A stretch of DNA of 64,000 nucleotides from Marinimicrobium agarilyticum DSM 16975 (GTDB taxonomy: Bacteria > Pseudomonadota > Gammaproteobacteria > Pseudomonadales > Cellvibrionaceae): the NCBI RefSeq assembly GCF_000423345.1, contig NZ_AUHU01000003.1:124001-188000 (forward strand), in the 5' to 3' direction. This document shows positions 61,990 to 64,000 of the stretch, one piece after another. The notes below the pieces were generated by a model. That model made no database searches, had not been told where the DNA came from, and saw only the letters and a list, made by a program, of their open reading frames with translations. Every line of letters begins with the position of its first letter. Within the stretch, counting starts at the first letter, position 1. A program made the position numbers and the translations under genes.

Positions 61990-64000
61990 TTAGAAGGAGT
62001 AGCGGGCACCGAAGAAAAACTGCCGTCCGGTGTGGTTGTATTCGCGGGTCAGGTCCATGGTGCCGTCCCCGGTACCGTAAATCCGCTCTTCCTCGTCCGT
62101 CAGGTTGATCACTTCAAGGGTGAAGGTCAGGTTGTCATTCAAGTCGTAGAACGATGAGAAGTCCACATGGGTGGGGCCGTACTTCACCTCGGAAACGTGA
62201 CCGTTGCCGCCCGGCTCACTCAGGAGGTAATCGTCTCGAGTGTTGGCCGAGAGGCGAAGACCGTAGTTCTCCTCCTCGTAGTACATCGTAAAGTTGTAGG
62301 AGTTCTCCGACAGGCCGGTCATATCCTGCGCAGTGACGTGAGTAAAGTTCGTCACGATACCCAAGTTGGAGAGCTTGCCGGGCAGGAAGCGGAACGGCTG
62401 CTGGTAAATCAGCTCGTAACCTTTCACGTCAAACCCGTCGGTGTCGTTGACAGGAATGAAGTGGGTATACATCACTTCTCGTGGGTCCGCATCGAAAGAC
62501 TCATCGTATTCCGGGTCCGAAAGAATCGCGGCATGGAACTCGGGGTCGACGAATTTCTCAATGATGTCCGTCGTCAGCGAGGTGGTCACGTTCTTGTAGA
62601 AGTAGGTGGCTGCGAGCAGCGCCTCTTCGGCAAAGTACCACTCCACTGCCAGGTCCACATCGTTCGACTCGTACGGATCCAGACCGGGGTTGCCCAGGTT
62701 GCTGACCGTTCGGGTGGTATAACCGAACTGGGGGCCCGCGATGTTCAGTGAACCCAGACTGGGGCGGGTCATGGTTTGACCGTAGGAGAATCGGGTCACC
62801 AGATCATCGGTCACTTCCAGAGCGAAGTTCATGGATGGCAGGAAGTTCTTGTAATCCCGCTTGACTTCAACCGGACTGCCGTTCAGCCAGGCCTTGGAGG
62901 TAACATCCGTTTTGACGCCGCGTACCCCAAAATTGGTGCGCAACAACATATCGCCTACATCGAAGTCCGCATCCAGCTCAAGGTACGCCGCCAGGGTTTC
63001 CTCCCCGACAATCCACGCGGAGCTGAGCTCGTCCTCGTAGACTTTATTGACGATGCCGTCGTCGTAAATCGCGCCGAAATCCGCCACTGGAAACGGTACC
63101 AGCTCCCCATCGAACCCCTGACCAAAGTTGGCAATGGGGAAATCTTTGGTATAACCGACGGCGGAAAAGGCATCCGGGTAATTGCCGACGCCCTGGCGCG
63201 ACTCGATTTCCCGGTCGTTGTAGGCCAGGCCAGTCTTGATCGAGTAACGGTCCTGGGTGAAGGTCAGGTCGACCTTCGACGTCAGGTTTTCCTTGCGAAC
63301 ATAGTTCGATCGGTTGTTAGCCGTTGTCACCTGATAGTTGGCCGGGTCGTAGTAGTCATAACCCTCGCCCCAGGATACTTCGGGAACATGCGGGTTATTG
63401 CTGAAATCAAACGAGTAGACGTGCGGTTCCGAAATATAATAGAAGCGCAGCTCTTCACGATCCGCCTCGTTGGTCGCTTTGCCGAGCATGGCATCCAGGC
63501 TCAGGGAGTCGCTCAACTCGAATTCACCGGAGAGCACATACTGGTTGAAGTCGGATTCCGAGGTCTGGTCACGGCTTTCGATCCAGGACTCGACATCATC
63601 AAAGGTGCCCGCCAGTACTTGTTTGCCATCGGGGTGCACTGTGATTTCCAGTGGCGTCACTTCGTTGTGAGTGAGGAACCACTCCATGGAATTGTAATTG
63701 AGACGTTGGTTCGACAACTCCGAGTGCAGCACATCAAAGCTGATCAGCGCGTTATCAGAGGGCTTGTACTGAAGCGATGTGGTAATGCCCAGCCGCTCCT
63801 GATCGTTGCCAAAGTAATCCGCCCGGGGTAGGCGTGGGTTCCACAGGCAGTTGATGTCAGCCACCGACTCACCATTCAGGGCGCAGTCGCCCACATCGGG
63901 GGTGCCGTTGATTACCGGATCGGCGTCGCTGGGGTAGGTGTTGTTCGTGGCCACTGGTGTGGTCCAGCGCACGGTACCGAAGCCCTCCTGGCGAACCGTG
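61990..64000 (-). CDS. TonB-dependent outer-membrane receptor, C-terminal part
   Basis: The frame is open from the right edge to the stop at 61990 (670 residues shown), so the plug and TonB box lie outside. The beta-barrel features are typical of the TIGR01782 (Xanthomonas/Caulobacter carbohydrate) group: FSYGQTMTRPSLGSLNI, NPGLDPYESNDVDLAVEWYF, LNDNLTFTLEVINLTDEEE and the terminal aromatic FFFGARYSF for outer-membrane insertion. Substrate unknown, probably a glycan or complex organic compound. It is convergent with the FecI/FecR pair, from which it is separated by a terminator hairpin. Confidence 0.92.
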   Translation of the reverse strand, partial: TVRQEGFGTVRWTTPVATNNTYPSDADPVINGTPDVGDCALNGESVADINCLWNPRLPRADYFGNDQERLGITTSLQYKPSDNALISFDVLHSELSNQRLNYNSMEWFLTHNEVTPLEITVHPDGKQVLAGTFDDVESWIESRDQTSESDFNQYVLSGEFELSDSLSLDAMLGKATNEADREELRFYYISEPHVYSFDFSNNPHVPEVSWGEGYDYYDPANYQVTTANNRSNYVRKENLTSKVDLTFTQDRYSIKTGLAYNDREIESRQGVGNYPDAFSAVGYTKDFPIANFGQGFDGELVPFPVADFGAIYDDGIVNKVYEDELSSAWIVGEETLAAYLELDADFDVGDMLLRTNFGVRGVKTDVTSKAWLNGSPVEVKRDYKNFLPSMNFALEVTDDLVTRFSYGQTMTRPSLGSLNIAGPQFGYTTRTVSNLGNPGLDPYESNDVDLAVEWYFAEEALLAATYFYKNVTTSLTTDIIEKFVDPEFHAAILSDPEYDESFDADPREVMYTHFIPVNDTDGFDVKGYELIYQQPFRFLPGKLSNLGIVTNFTHVTAQDMTGLSENSYNFTMYYEEENYGLRLSANTRDDYLLSEPGGNGHVSEVKYGPTHVDFSSFYDLNDNLTFTLEVINLTDEEERIYGTGDGTMDLTREYNHTGRQFFFGARYSF

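Overview
The window reads as a chromosomal segment of a GC-rich, free-living gammaproteobacterium, most likely a marine or soil polysaccharide degrader of the Cellvibrionales type (Cellvibrio, Marinimicrobium and Gilvimarinus are the sort of genera meant; this is inferred, not proven). The housekeeping gene order resembles Pseudomonas and relatives: amtB-glnK-sutA, trxA-rho-ubiD, ygfA-ssrS-zapA-zapB-like-UPF0149-pepP-ubiH-ubiI, dsbB-algQ-fkl-algP-ABC-F and ppx-ppk. Added to it are a PEP-CTERM/exosortase sorting system, a xylose catabolic locus with LacI-type regulators, secreted hydrolases and a large TonB-dependent receptor, which fit a carbohydrate-scavenging lifestyle.

Left part (1-13 kb): the 5' portion of the PEP-CTERM histidine kinase gene prsK runs off the left edge. 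Next comes an amtB-glnK ammonium module whose upstream region carries two NtrC-like sites and a sigma-54 promoter in glnA-like geometry. Then follow a SutA-like RNA polymerase regulator, a chemoreceptor, a subtilisin-like lipoprotein protease, a ThuA-domain protein, a gluzincin-type metallopeptidase and ubiD.

Centre-left (13-26 kb): rho and trxA; an atypical histidine kinase/response regulator pair divergent from a two-gene unit (coiled-coil polytopic membrane protein plus VWA lipoprotein), which I consider the best candidate for an undescribed system; a PEP-CTERM surface protein with a sigma-54-like promoter; a second chemoreceptor; two copies of a hairpin element whose arms differ between copies but still pair; rpiA and ilvA.

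Centre (26-38 kb): 5-FCL and 6S RNA, then a probable toxin (alpha/beta-hydrolase) and partner-gene pair inserted at the normally tight ssrS-zapA junction. The zapA/zapB-like, UPF0149, pepP, ubiH and ubiI run follows, then an AAC(3)-like acetyltransferase, a cold-shock protein, a DUF3301 protein and a Nudix hydrolase.

Right part (37-64 kb): a xylose locus (sugar porter, xylA, xylB, LacI regulator) facing a second LacI regulator; a calcium-binding-looking lipoprotein; gshA with a TTG start; a FliL-like protein; the dsbB/algQ/WD40/fkl/algP/ABC-F/ppx group; ppk with a Pho box; and a FecI/FecR pair convergent with the 3' part of a TonB-dependent receptor that leaves the window on the right. No tRNA, rRNA, CRISPR array, prophage or transposase was seen. 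Functions come from motifs and family recall; no database search was possible.
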